DNA from: Gracilaria domingensis
Lineage: Eukaryota; Rhodophyta; Florideophyceae; Gracilariales; Gracilariaceae
DNA: 64,000 bases
NCBI GenBank assembly: GCA_022539475.1
Contig: VCMS01000038.1
Span: forward strand, 248,001-312,000
Direction: 5' to 3'
Positions 1-10,800 of this stretch are shown in pieces. The notes under the pieces are model-generated. The model did no database searches. It had not been told where the DNA came from and was given only the letters and a program-made list of their open reading frames with translations. The translations under genes were made by a program, and so were the position numbers. Numbering within the stretch: position 1 is the first letter of the stretch; the number at the start of each line of letters is the position of its first letter.

Positions 1-508
1 CGGAGGAGACATTGCGTTCTGTACCTGAGCTGCCATTGTCTTGATGATGATGAACCAGATGTGTCCCTTTTTTTGGCGGTTTGAAGAGCCTTTGTACCGA
101 CGGTACGGTAATCCTGGGTTGCAATCGCAGCATTTTGGCCGATCATGCATGCAAAGTTGTTGTATGTTTGGTGCAAACATTATTGCTGTATGCAACGTAC
201 GGATTTTGTCAACATTGAAGATTGTGATTGGGAGCTGTTGACATGGTTTTGGAGTTTGCTATTGGTTCATGGCATCAGAGATATTGTACGCAGCAAATGG
301 AGAACGACTCTGCTTTATCTTTAACTATCGTAGACATAAGCTGACTCAACAAGTGGCAGTTTGTGCGCCACCTGTTCTTCCTGTTCTCCAATCATGTGTC
401 CATGTTAAGTCTATATCGGTAGACTTAATTTTGTAGCGTCAAAAGGGTTAACTCTCGCTTGTCGTTGTCCATTACACGTCTGGGCTGATTCGTAATTCCA
501 CCTCTCTT
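1..508. other. No gene recognised; region downstream of THO2-like gene
   Basis: The only open frame here is 66 codons, Met-rich at its start, and resembles no family I know. No repeat, RNA gene or regulatory motif stands out. It lies 3' of the minus-strand THO2-like gene and probably contains its 3' untranslated region. Confidence 0.4.
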
Positions 509-3500
509 TCAGTCTTTGGTTGCACTACGTTTTGGTGCTATGGACCGCCCACTACCAGGCACTGTACGAGCCGCATCTACCATTCGTTCAGCACCTTTCT
601 TTCTGCCGTCCTGGTGCGGCAACTTACGATCATCGCGTCCTCCATCTTTCGACCCCACCGGTCGCAGAGTACTTTCGTGCTTGACGCCCGCTGCTCGACT
701 TCCATCATGTCCGTAACCATAGTCGGAGCTGCTCGGGGGCTTACCGCCACTTGCACCGCGGTCAGACGGCGACCGGCTGTTCATATCTCCGCGTTTTGCA
801 CCTGGCCTGTCTGCCGTACCTCGTCTGTCATTATAATCATCTCTGGTGGACGACTTCGTTTCATCATCACGTCGTTCATTGTTGCTTACGCGAACTGTGA
901 AAGTCAGTCTGTCATGAGGCCTGGGTCTCTTTGATGGTAAAGGACCATCCGTCCTGTCATGTTTTGCACCACCCAAGCTCCCGCTAGTGTCGTCATCCCG
1001 ACTTCTCTTCCCGCTGCTAGAACTTGTTCCATCTTTTCTATCATTCCCATGAGGCTTCGGCACAAACTCTTTCGCATTCGGATTAAGCTTCATGGCTTCC
1101 TGCTTTACAACAGGCGCCTTGGCGGTGGATGATGCATTAGGACCAGAGGCATTCGCTCCGGCTTCACTCCGCTCTGCATTTGCTGTATTGATCGCTAAAC
1201 TTCCCGGCTTGGTGCGGACATTAGTCTCCTTGTTTTCCAGCTTTCCGTTAGAAGTCAAAGACTGCTGACTTCGAGCATCTGTCACCGCAGCCGATGGTCG
1301 CAGGGTGAAAATAGGCTTCGGAAGCCGCTTGGCTTTTCCGCCTTGGAGTCTGGCACGCACTCCGTTGGAAACCAACCTCAAGTCCTCCAATTTCGACTGC
1401 GATAGTTCCTTGACTTGCACCTCGATTCTCGAAGCATGTTCTCCAACTTTAGGGTACACATCTATGACACTTGCTAGCAATGACAAAGAGTTCCGTTGGT
1501 GGAGATATTCATTGATGTTCAGTACAATGAGAAAGACGTTGGTTAGCTTGTCATGTATGTCAAACAGCCATTGACAAAAACGCTCGTGTCGCATTGGCTT
1601 CGTGTTATCGCCGCCTGTGCGCTCTCGGAATCCGTTTGTTTTCTTGTCAGGGGCTTGGGATTCGAAAGCTTTCCTATTGCTTCTCCATTTTTACAGAGTA
1701 CGTAAGACTTCCCGGAAAAGCACCAAAAGTCCCAATGCCTCATTATCTGAACATCCGCGCAAGCTAAGTAGCACAATCTGCAAGAATGTCTCGAAGTATT
1801 CTGTATACACCATGGCCGGAACATCCAGTTCTAGAAGCATTTCCACGAATCGAGCACAAAAGATCGCATCTGGGGCAGAGTTCTTGTATTTCGGCAGGAC
1901 ACATTCCTGAATGAACGCAATAACTGTTGCTTTTGTATCGTTCTCTGAAGCATGCGAAGCAGAAAACTTTTCTCTGTTTGATGATAACGTTTTATGTACT
2001 CGAGACTTCCTTCTTAACACAATTTCTCCCTCTTTTTGTACTTGTTCCGTGTATTCTCGTATCCTGCGAAGATCCATATCCGATCTGTTCGTTCGTTCTG
2101 GATCCCCATGACGACGAAACATGTCAACCTGCTTCTCCCACGTACCCTTCACAACCAGAAGTTGGTTAGCCTCGCTATCGTAAAGATCCACAGCAACGGA
2201 AATATCACTAAACTGCAAAGTTTAAAATGAGCGGATGAGATATGCAGACGATGCTACTTTCGTCTTTTCCGCAAACATGTTAGAAAACTCAAAAGCATCC
2301 GGTTGATCGCGATCGAGTTTTGCGTCCATTTCCATTGCATCCTCCTTCTTAGATAGATTGCCCCTACTCACTTTGATTGATCTGTCCTTCGACGTAGAGG
2401 TACTTCCAGCCATGCTGGACGAGTTGCCTTCATCATCTAGAAAACTCAGGGAGAGCCCCATCATCTCTACTGCTGCAAACGTCGGGATATTCAGTTCGGT
2501 GATCATCTTTGTCATGCCGAACGCGCACAGCGGTTGCCAGAGTTTCTTCCTATCCAAGACAGGCTCTCTAGCTCCAACTGGGGAGAAATCCAAGAAGTTG
2601 CACAGCTGAACCAAAGTGGTTCTTGCCATGTCTACAATATTCGCACCGAGCTTAACTGGCATGGAGTGTACTTTTTCTTGATAGATAGTACTCTTGATGA
2701 TCTTGATGATGATGATGTCCCAGGACCATAGCGATAGATTTGCGCAGCTCAGAACGCTCGAATGCTTTCTGAAAAGCGAGAGTGAAAACTCGTCGTTCGC
2801 GCTCGGTTTTGAAATCGATTGTTTTCCTACGGACTGTGGGTCAGGCTGGAGACTACCCCACATTCCAGAAATCACTTCTTGAAGGTACTTTCCGCCGCCT
2901 TTTGCTTTTGATTGCCTTGTGGTAATGTTGATGTCCATTTCAATATCCGATACGCATCTGATAATATCACTCAGGGCAGTCATCAACAATGCCTCTTCGC
3001 ACACGACAAGCGTTGTGTACAGAAACTCAAGATCGGCATCAATTTGATGCGATGTCACTGGCAATTTCCTGAGTCCAGTTCCAAGAAACAACGATAGTGT
3101 AGCGTACCACTGAGCAGTGTTCACGCCATCTTCCTTCAGACGATATCTTTCCGAATTCGTCATGCGGTCCAAAAGCAAGTACAGGAACATGTCGATAGCA
3201 AGGTTATTGCAATTCCAACATGCTTCAATTACGGGAGATATTGTGACAGTTTCAGCTGGATAACCTTGCACTCTATCGAGAGTTGCGTTGAATGCAGGTA
3301 ATGCTCGACCAGTAGTAAGTTTCGCGACAGAAGTCAAGAACGAGCCCGCATTGTCAGTCGTGATCCGCTTGAGAATGTACTTCATTTCGTACGATGTGCG
3401 GTCTGCAACGACCTTGTACACCGCACACGTCTTCGCTACATCGTTCTGAAGATAGCCATAGAGCTTCCACCCGGTTGCGTGCGGCAGTTCCTTCAGCACA

Positions 3501-3952
3501 TCCCAAATAGCGTTTGCTAACCCCGTATTTGACTGAAAAATGGTGAAAGCCGTCAGGATCATTTCGCGCATGATGTCGATTGCCTCCTTTTCCTTTCTCC
3601 CCTTCAAAACGCGGCAAAAAGCGAAGAGGGGCCGCGGATAGTGTCGCGCAGGCGGTCCAAGTACAGTTAGTATTTGGCGCACGACAGCTCCAGGTCCATC
3701 CGGGTCAGATGAGACCAGCTGCTCAACGGTGTCCAGTGGCACGGAGCATTGATTTTCCCGTCCTCCCAGCTGATGCAACGCCTCAGTGACCGACTCGGCA
3801 TGGTGGTACAGACTAGGGTGCGTCTGGTGAAGCAGAGGTTGGAACATATCGCGCAAAAACCGCACTGTAGAATCGGTACATGTGTTGTCAGAATACATAA
3901 GGTTTTCAATCGGGGAAGGAGAACACAATGCAGAAGAAAGCAAATGATGCAC
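509..3952 (-). CDS. THO2: THO complex subunit 2-like protein, three exons
   Basis: THO2 is the large scaffold of the nuclear THO/TREX complex, which couples transcription to mRNA export. Three open segments (3952-2222, 2218-1691, 1594-509) read collinearly like the middle and C-terminal part of eukaryotic THO2. The second segment carries the FIQECVLPKYKNSAPDAIFCA block, typical of the family's conserved helical region. The last begins with a helical DIHDKLTNVFL stretch and then becomes a long Ser/Arg/Asp-rich disordered tail, usual for THO2. A 45-bp GT-AG intron at 2213-2257 joins the first two segments in phase 0. A second short intron lies near 1607-1694; its exact ends are not resolved. 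The total is about 1,100 residues, shorter than animal THOC2 (about 1,600). The N-terminal third seems absent, because the DUF6818 gene starts 40 bp upstream. The 3952 start is therefore uncertain, and a missing 5' exon is possible. Confidence 0.8.
2213..2257 (-). other. 45-bp spliceosomal intron in THO2-like gene
   Basis: On the minus strand the segment starts GTAGCA and ends TTTGCAG. Removing it joins Lys and Phe codons in frame and avoids the TAA that otherwise ends the first open segment. It is short but has a plausible branch region (CTCATTTTAAAC). Confidence 0.7.
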
Positions 3953-3992
3953 TAAGCACTAAGACACCTACGATATTGCGTCTTATAATAAG

Positions 3993-4805
3993 TTACCTCT
4001 GCTGACGAGCAGCACGTTGTGAACGACCGAAGATCTCGCGCAGGGTGTCTGATACCGTAGAAGAAAGCTTTCCCTCCAACTCCTGCTGCTTCTTCTCAAT
4101 CGACCCAATCATCTCAACCAGCCTCCGTTCTATGTCCTGATGGCTCCGTTCGATATCTTCATGGATTGTTTCGGTCTGCAGGCTAGCTGCAGCAATGTCA
4201 GCTAGCGTTTGCGTCATTCGATTAAGGTTGGCACCGAGGTCTAATTCGCAGCGTTTGGCTTCCGGTTCCGACCGATTGGGCAGAACTCTTTTCCCGGAAG
4301 ATGACGATTTCGCTTTCACGTCACTTGCCGAACCAGTCTTTCCAGGCTGAGCGAATAGCTCTATTTCGTCGTCTTCTACCTTGCTACTGAAGTTTTCGGA
4401 CTCAATTTTAGACAAGATCTCTTTCTGTATTTTCTTTGCGGGTCGAACCAGCGGTGGACAAGACAGATCTCCTGTTTTCTTCTGTACGTAAAGCAAACGA
4501 TCGAACTTCTTCTTTAGGCTGGCCTGCCTTCGAAACGGTCGGTCATTGCTGCGCCCGTACATGTTGTAATGACGAAAAACTTTAGCGCAACCATTAGACC
4601 CGATTGGCTCAAACTGATCTACGAGGTCTAAGAATTTAGCGATGTCTATATACGAATAGTTCCTGCTTCCCTCACGGGTTCCTGCTTTTTTCGAAACGAT
4701 CAGCTCTTCTGCCTCACCATAAGCACTGTCGTACTCGTTTTCTTCCACGTCCTCTATGTCCTCTTCGTTGAGTAGTTGACTAGCTGCCTTATCCGCTCGC
4801 TTCAT
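3993..4805 (-). CDS. DUF6818 (Myb/SANT-like) domain protein
   Basis: The product is about 270 residues. Near residues 50-140 there is a Myb/SANT-like helical domain of the DUF6818 type, with the GSNGCAKVFRHYNMYGR core and then a KKTGDLSCPPLVRPAKKI signature. This family is expanded in oomycetes and red algae (recalled, not searched), and DNA binding is inferred. An acidic N-terminus precedes the domain. A Ser/Lys-rich linker and a C-terminal coiled coil (ETIHEDIERSHQDIERRL and following) come after it, suggesting a dimer. I chose the Met at 4805 because the 48 codons upstream look non-coding; the open frame itself reaches 4949. The stop overlaps a good splice donor (CAGCAGAG, then GTAACT), so a further 3' exon is possible. 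Confidence 0.65.
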   Translation of the reverse strand: MKRADKAASQLLNEEDIEDVEENEYDSAYGEAEELIVSKKAGTREGSRNYSYIDIAKFLDLVDQFEPIGSNGCAKVFRHYNMYGRSNDRPFRRQASLKKKFDRLLYVQKKTGDLSCPPLVRPAKKIQKEILSKIESENFSSKVEDDEIELFAQPGKTGSASDVKAKSSSSGKRVLPNRSEPEAKRCELDLGANLNRMTQTLADIAAASLQTETIHEDIERSHQDIERRLVEMIGSIEKKQQELEGKLSSTVSDTLREIFGRSQRAARQQR

Positions 4806-5445
4806 GTTCCAACAAACTGTCTGGTACAGGTTCGGATGCGGTTCAAGAATAATTTTCATGCCTCCAAAACGGTTGTGCAGCCCAACACAAGCCAGGACAC
4901 TGTACGCATATCTTGTAGTGGTTGTACAGAAGTAAAAAAAGTGCGTCACTTACACACCTACTGCTGTAACTACTTGGAAAACTTTCTGCAAAGGACAAGA
5001 AAATCTCTCTTTGGCGTCTGCGAAAATGGGATTTTTCGGATGGCTCCACTGCTCATAACGCCGTCAGCAATACAAAGGACCCAGACGTACAGAGTCCAAC
5101 TCCGTCGTCTCCGGAGGTGGCGTTGCATCTTTTACGGTCTTTATCTCTACAGAGTTTTACAGTCAGGATTAATTCCACTCCTTAACATGTTATTTGTAAA
5201 GTACAAAACTGTTGCTCAAATCAGCAAGCAGCAAGCTCTGCTGTTTTTTAGCTTTACCTGCTTTTAGTGGGCTCGTATTATTTTATTTTTGTGCATCTTG
5301 CGAGTCTATGGGCAGGGAAGGCGTTGTAGCGTTAATTTAGTTAATAACTGATGTTACGGAAGGTGGAATCGATAATAATTCCGTGATAGAAGGCGTTGGA
5401 AGCCGGTGATGTTTCCTTCAAGTGGCGTGTGAGAACTAGTTGTGA
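4806..5445. other. Intergenic, nothing recognised
   Basis: It contains the putative 5' region of the DUF6818 gene and AT-rich sequence up to the E1 target duplication. A plus-strand frame of 163 codons (4776-5267) runs antisense to the DUF6818 start and has no family resemblance. Confidence 0.4.
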
Positions 5446-5450
5446 GGACA

Positions 5451-6842
5451 TGTGGACGCCATTTTGGGGGAAACAGCGCGGGTGGTGACAAACCCAAGGA
5501 GAGCGACACAATAAATGCTCGATAGTACCAGCCCAAAAGGGGCGACAAGTTAACGTAGCTCAGATGCCTGCAGGAGCAGACAAGATAACCCCAAGATAGT
5601 AAAAACTCTCCGCTAACAGGAAACGGGGAGAGTAATTAAACGAGAGCGTGGTTCGGCGTTCGATGCCGAACGACAACACAACGACAGAATGCAGCGCAAA
5701 CAGACCAACGCATCAAGGCTGTCGGCGGAACAGTAGAATCAGCAGGGCTCAGGGGTTCGGTCCTGTTGTCGATACCACCATAAACCTAGTAACCAGGCGA
5801 GGTGACGACAGAAAGGGAACCAGTGCGATGCGTACCACTGCCAACGTCCGTCCGAGGGAACGGGAATGTAGATATGATCGCAATATGCGGACGGGCCCAA
5901 TGAAGGGCAGCACAAGGCGACTGAGTAGGGAACGGTGGGAGACCGGGCCGCCGGGAATAAGGAAATGTAGGGGGAAAGGTTGGTGGCAGGGAGGCGCAGA
6001 CTGCGCTGAGGGAAGGTGGGATTGCCAAAGGAAGGAAGAAAGGCGAGAGAGGCAAGGATGGGAGGGGGTCGTCGAGGGGGGAAGTGGTCTGCCCGAGTCG
6101 AAATGGCTGAGAAGTCTTGGACTCGGAGGTTTATATCTACACTGGTGATGCTTCGTATACCCTAAGTTCTAGCATGATCTTCTTGTTGTCTCAAAAACCT
6201 AGTGTTGCTCACCATTTCCACAGTGGGTAGTGATGTTAACGTACGGTTCTTCGTTATGTTGGCTGGTGGTTGGCCAGTGATGATATGTTGTTAGGTCCTG
6301 AACCAGTTTCGTAGGTCATATTCGTGTTCCATATAATGCCATGATGTTCGGTCTCAATATCTCATTATGTTGATTTGTGGTTGTCTATTGTTCTCGTGGC
6401 ATCTTACTACTCTCTTTCTCATCCGCTTATCTTTTTAGGTCGCATCGGTATCATCTTCAGTTTCAGGCACGCCGCAGCGCACGGCGCGCAACTTCATCGC
6501 CCTCTGCCTCAGGCGCGCCGCAGCACGCGGCGCGCGACTTCATTGTTCTCGTCCTCATGCGCGCCGCAGCGCGCGGCGCGCGACCTCATTATCCTCATTG
6601 GCGCGCCACGGCGCGCGGCGCCCAGCTTCCTTCTCTTTGACGCCACGCCGCGGCGCGCGACCTCATCATCTTCGGCGGCGCGCCGCGGCGCGAGGCGCGT
6701 AGCAGTGAGCGCAGACGGGGCGGCGACGGGCGCAGTTCAGGGGTGCAGGGTGATTTTATCTCCGGAGCAATCTCCGAAGATAAGAAAATCTTTTGGCCGT
6801 GTCCAAGGAAGTGCGGGACACTCCCTTGGAACTGCCTCCACA
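5451..6842 (-). repeat. 3' LTR of E1 (1392 bp)
   Basis: This matches 13908-15200 over its length except for extra GC-rich repeat units at about 6460-6700, which make it about 100 bp longer. The ends are TGTGGA...TCCACA, an inverted terminal match. The segment 5481-5500 (GGTGGTGACAAACCCAAGGA) is identical in the LTRs of E2. Confidence 0.92.
6460..6700. repeat. GC-palindrome minisatellite inside the E1 LTR
   Basis: About five degenerate units of roughly 45-50 bp each contain a near-palindrome such as GCGCGCCGCAGCGCGCGGCG, followed by a CTTCAT or CCTCAT spacer. The partner LTR has fewer units (about 14860-15005), so the array has changed copy number since insertion or during reverse transcription. 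The Arg/Ala-rich open frames here on both strands are by-products of the repeat. Confidence 0.8.
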
Positions 6843-6858
6843 CACTCCCTCACTCAGC

Positions 6859-6879
6859 GGTCGCTACCCTTGGGCGACC
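6859..6879 (-). other. Hairpin next to the E1 polypurine tract
   Basis: GGTCGC and GCGACC flank an 8-9 base loop. On the element strand this hairpin lies just upstream of GAGTGAGGGAGTG, the likely polypurine primer for plus-strand synthesis beside the 3' LTR. The same hairpin, with a nearly identical loop, is at the same place in E2 (17646-17666). Confidence 0.6.
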
Positions 6880-6890
6880 AAGAATTCCAC

Positions 6891-7802
6891 TTAAGAAAGC
6901 GTTGGTATTGGTCCGTCCCTTGAAACTTCTTCGGTGGTATACCTGAAGGGATATGGAGATTCTGGGTACTCAGGATCCGGTTCAAAGTCAATAGAGAACT
7001 CTTTGAAAGCCTGGATACGTCTGATGTAATCCATAACTTGCTCTTCGTGGGTAGCTGCAGGTGGTAGGTATCCGTACTTTCCGATCACGTAATGATAGAT
7101 GAAGTAGATCATCTCATCTGGGCCCAATCGGGTCATTTGCGGATGAAGCCTCCTACCCAACCGACCAAGCATCACATGCGAGTGCTGGGTAAAGTACTGA
7201 CCGTAGATAAGGTAAATGCTTAAACAGAGGTGAAAGAAATTCCACACGATGCGATGCTTTTCCCAGTCTTCACAATCAAGTATCGAGAGCCAGTCTTCGA
7301 GCTTGCGCCCGCCAATCTCCATTTGCAGATAGTTCACGTCTTCATTGTAGACTTCGTAGTCAACAGTTATTGGCATTGCAAGAAGAGCCGGCGTTATTGG
7401 TATGGTGTCTTCAATCTGGAGTGGAGGAGGTACGTCACCGCGATCTTGATCATATCCCAGATCGATCTCGAAAGCCTCTCCAGCTTCAATCCGTTGCAGG
7501 AAGCTCGACACTTCAACTTTATAGGTTCGTTGTGAGAGAAGATGTCCGTGACGTGCAACTACAAAGTGATAGTAGTAAAAGACAAACTGCTGATCCACGA
7601 GCGGTATGATGAAAGGATCCATCCTTCCCGTCAATGAGACGAGCTTAGCAAGAAGGCCTTCTGTTATGTAGGGCCCGTGGCGTTTGAACGCTCCTAAGTA
7701 GACGTGTAGGAGGTTCCATGTAATCTTCTGTAGATCGTTTGTACTCGTGCTGACAGGGGAAAGCCATTCAGAAAGTCTCAATCCACCCACAATTATCCTC
7801 AT
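6891..7802 (-). CDS. Extra ORF after integrase in E1, two copies of a new helical domain
   Basis: This is an intact 303-residue ORF between integrase and the 3' LTR, the place where some Ty3 elements carry env or accessory genes. I recognise no family. The protein has no signal peptide and no clear membrane anchor, so it is not an obvious envelope protein. Residues 6-115 and 164-273 are clearly related to each other. Both start GG-x-x-L-x-x-WL, continue with a W-N-x-x-H helix and a F-x-Y-x-Y-H/HYV-x-x-x-x-G-x-L core, and end with RI-x-A-x-E-F-x-I-D. The linker is acidic and Pro-rich. It begins 75 bp after the Pol stop in the same frame, so it may have been expressed by readthrough, reinitiation or splicing. 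It is undamaged although gag and pol are broken. Confidence 0.75.
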   Translation of the reverse strand: MRIIVGGLRLSEWLSPVSTSTNDLQKITWNLLHVYLGAFKRHGPYITEGLLAKLVSLTGRMDPFIIPLVDQQFVFYYYHFVVARHGHLLSQRTYKVEVSSFLQRIEAGEAFEIDLGYDQDRGDVPPPLQIEDTIPITPALLAMPITVDYEVYNEDVNYLQMEIGGRKLEDWLSILDCEDWEKHRIVWNFFHLCLSIYLIYGQYFTQHSHVMLGRLGRRLHPQMTRLGPDEMIYFIYHYVIGKYGYLPPAATHEEQVMDYIRRIQAFKEFSIDFEPDPEYPESPYPFRYTTEEVSRDGPIPTLS

Positions 7803-7877
7803 TTAATCAGCAGGGGGTCTGGTTGTGTTTGGACCCTCTTGTAGCACGACCGGACATGCCGCTTCGGGCCAATTATT

Positions 7878-10800
7878 TCATTCATGTCGTACTGTTCTAG
7901 GGATCAGATGCCTTGGTCTAGAACGGTAAGGTCGTAAGCGTCTCGCATGAATGCCCCTTCTCGACATACGTCGGTGTGGAGAAACCAATATGTACCAAGG
8001 ATGATTGGCCCGAACGACGTGGCATGGTCCATAAAACTTTGATTTGAATGATGGCCATTTCACCGAAGGATTAAGGGCTTCACCACGCATTACCAGTACC
8101 TGGTCTCCAACAGCGAACCGATGTCCACGGCGCTCATCGTCTTGACGGTGAGGCTGCTGCAATACCCTTGTGGCCCTCCCAAGAGTGGAGGCTTTTAGTT
8201 CCAACTCACGATGATCAAGTGACGCCGTGACTATCAGGGAAGTAGGATCTGATGGATGCATTCGGGGCCGTACTCCATACATGAGCTGAAATGGAGAATA
8301 TCCTTCGGCCATTTGTCGACTGCGATAACCATAGAGAACCTCCGGAAGTACTTCATCCCAATCAGAGTTCTGATCGTGAATCGTTTTCGCGATCGCCCTC
8401 TTGATCGTCCCAATCATTATTTCTGCGCGTCCATTAGACATAGGTGCATATGCGAGCACCGGTTTGAGAGTGATATCATGACGCATTAGATAAGCTTGGA
8501 CAGTTGACGCGAGAAAGGAGGTAGCGTTATCGGAGACAATCGTGCGGGGATAGCCGAAGGCTGTGATGATCTCCCTTCTAATAAAGTTGACTATGTCGAC
8601 TGCAGTAGAAGTTCGAGTCGCCACTGCGATCGGCCATCTCGTGAGGTGCTCGACCCCAATGAGCAAGAATCGGTTTCCGTTCCTCGTCACCCTGAGGGGT
8701 CCGGCAAAATCAATTGAAAACGTGTGGAAGATATCCGTCAGCGGGGCTCGTTGCCCCGCTCGGCGAGCAAGAAAAGATCCCATGAACTGGCAGCCATCAC
8801 AACTCTTGACGTAGGTTGTGACATCAGAGTGAATATTGGGCCACCAGAATCGATCAATGAGGTGCCTCCTGGTTGCCCTGACATTCCAGTGTCCCACATC
8901 GTCATGCAATGTTTTCAAGAGTTTACGCCTTTCATTGACGTGAGGAAGGAGCCGTAGCCCGAACCCCATTCTGCGATACAATTGCCCATTCCACACTGTG
9001 AACTTCTTAGAATTTCTTTTGATCGCCCCTCTGAGGCTCGAGTTGGGCTCATCGACCGGAAGGTCACTCAGATATCGACCGATATATGCATAGTAAGGTT
9101 CGAGGCCTGAGAAAGCTTCGCATGCAGGGGAAGAAATAGTAGTCGCCACCTCCAGAGCATGATGTACCCTTATCGTGGAGTAGCGAGAAAGATAATCAGC
9201 AGCGCAATTCTTATCCCCTGAGCGGTACACAACCTCGAACTCGTATTCAGCTAGGAAATCGAGCCACCTGGCCAATCGCCCATGTACATCCTTCTTCTGA
9301 AATGCATACTTCAGCGCCTGATGGTCTGTAATCAATTGAAATGGCTTTGATCCAAGGAGGTATAGCCGAAATTTCTTGAACGCGAAGATGACAGCAAGCG
9401 CCTCCTGCTCACAGACCGCGTAGTTCCTTTCAGCTGCTGTCATAGTCCGGCTGGCATACTGAATTGGGTGAAACATGCCATCAGATTTCTTCTGAGCGAG
9501 AACGGCGCCCAACGCAAATGAAGAAGCATCGGTTTCGACCCGAAACGGGTTGTCGAAATCGGGAAAGGCCAACACTGGAGGACTGGTTAGCTTCTCCTTC
9601 AGGTCTTTGAAGGCTTCAACCATCTCATTGTTGAACACTAGTTTCCGATTTCCGGACGTTGCTGCATGGAGAACTGCCGAAGTTTTGGCAAAGTGCTTGA
9701 TAAACCGGCGGTAGTAGCCAGCAAGCCCAAGAAAGCTCCTCAGTTCAGTGGTTGCCTTAGGGATCGGAGCCGCCTTGATGGCCTCTATTTTCTTCGCGTC
9801 CACTGCAACTCCGCTCTGGTCGACAACCTGTCCGAGCAGTTCAATCTTGGGATGGGCAAAGTCGCACTTAGAGATCTTCAGCTTCAACCCATGGGAGGCA
9901 ATTGTTTTTAGTACTAACTTGATGTGCTCGACGTGATCCTCTAAGGTTTTTTAATAGATAACCACGTCGTCCAGATAGACCCTTACAAACGGATACTTGT
10001 TGAGGATAGAGTCCATCATTCTTTGGAATGTAGAGGGGGCGTTCATCAAGCCGAAGGGCATGACCTCAAACAGATAGGTTCCTTGACGGCAAACGAAGGT
10101 GGTCATCTCCTTACACCGAGGTGACATTCTGATCTGCCAGTATCCGGAGAAGAGGTCAAGCGCAGTGAAGAACGAACAGCCGCCCAAGTCATCAAAGGTT
10201 TGTTCAATATGAGGTAAGGGCCATCTGTCCGCTTTCATAACTTGGTTCAGAGCTCGGTAGTCCACACAGAACCTTGGCTTGCCATCCTTTTTGGTCGCAA
10301 TGACGATCGGAAAGGACCATGCCGATGTACAGGGTTTGATTATTCCAGCGTCAAGCATCTTGCCGAGTTTTTTCTTGACGACTTCATTATGTCGCGGCGG
10401 AAGCCTACGAACTCTTGAGTGTATCGGAGTCTGGGTCGTCAGTGAGAACTCATGCATGACTGATACATCCGCCGGTCGAAGATCATACAGAGACCAGGCG
10501 ACCACACCAAGGTCAAGTAAAACACGAAGTAGTTCCTGTTGCTCCCCGCTGGGCAAGTGTGAGAGCCTTTTGAGGATGACTTCTTCGTGACTCGTGTCAG
10601 GAGGGTAATCTCTTCGATCCAATGTACGACCCTTGCCATCAATAGCGACCGGATCTAACAGGGAGTATTCGATCTCAGGAGCGAGACACGCAACCGTCGG
10701 CTCACTATCACGTGAACTAGAGTGTCCTTCACCAGAGCCAGTTGTACGCGGCTCTGTTTGCGAGGGGTCGGGTTGATCTTCCAACTCTCTAACAGGTGGT

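Noticed and set aside
5560-5675. tRNA-like A box (TAGCTCAG) and B box (CGTTCGATGCC) in the E1 LTR; TAGCTCAGTGG in the E2 LTRs
   Set aside because: The E2 copy fits the A-box consensus, but no B box follows at a proper distance and no cloverleaf can be drawn. The E1 copy deviates in both boxes, and the strand is antisense to the element.
6375-6923. Arg/Ala-rich plus-strand ORF in the E1 LTR (also 14766-15287)
   Set aside because: It is produced by the GC-palindrome minisatellite. Several frames are open at once, and the coding strand is opposite to the element.
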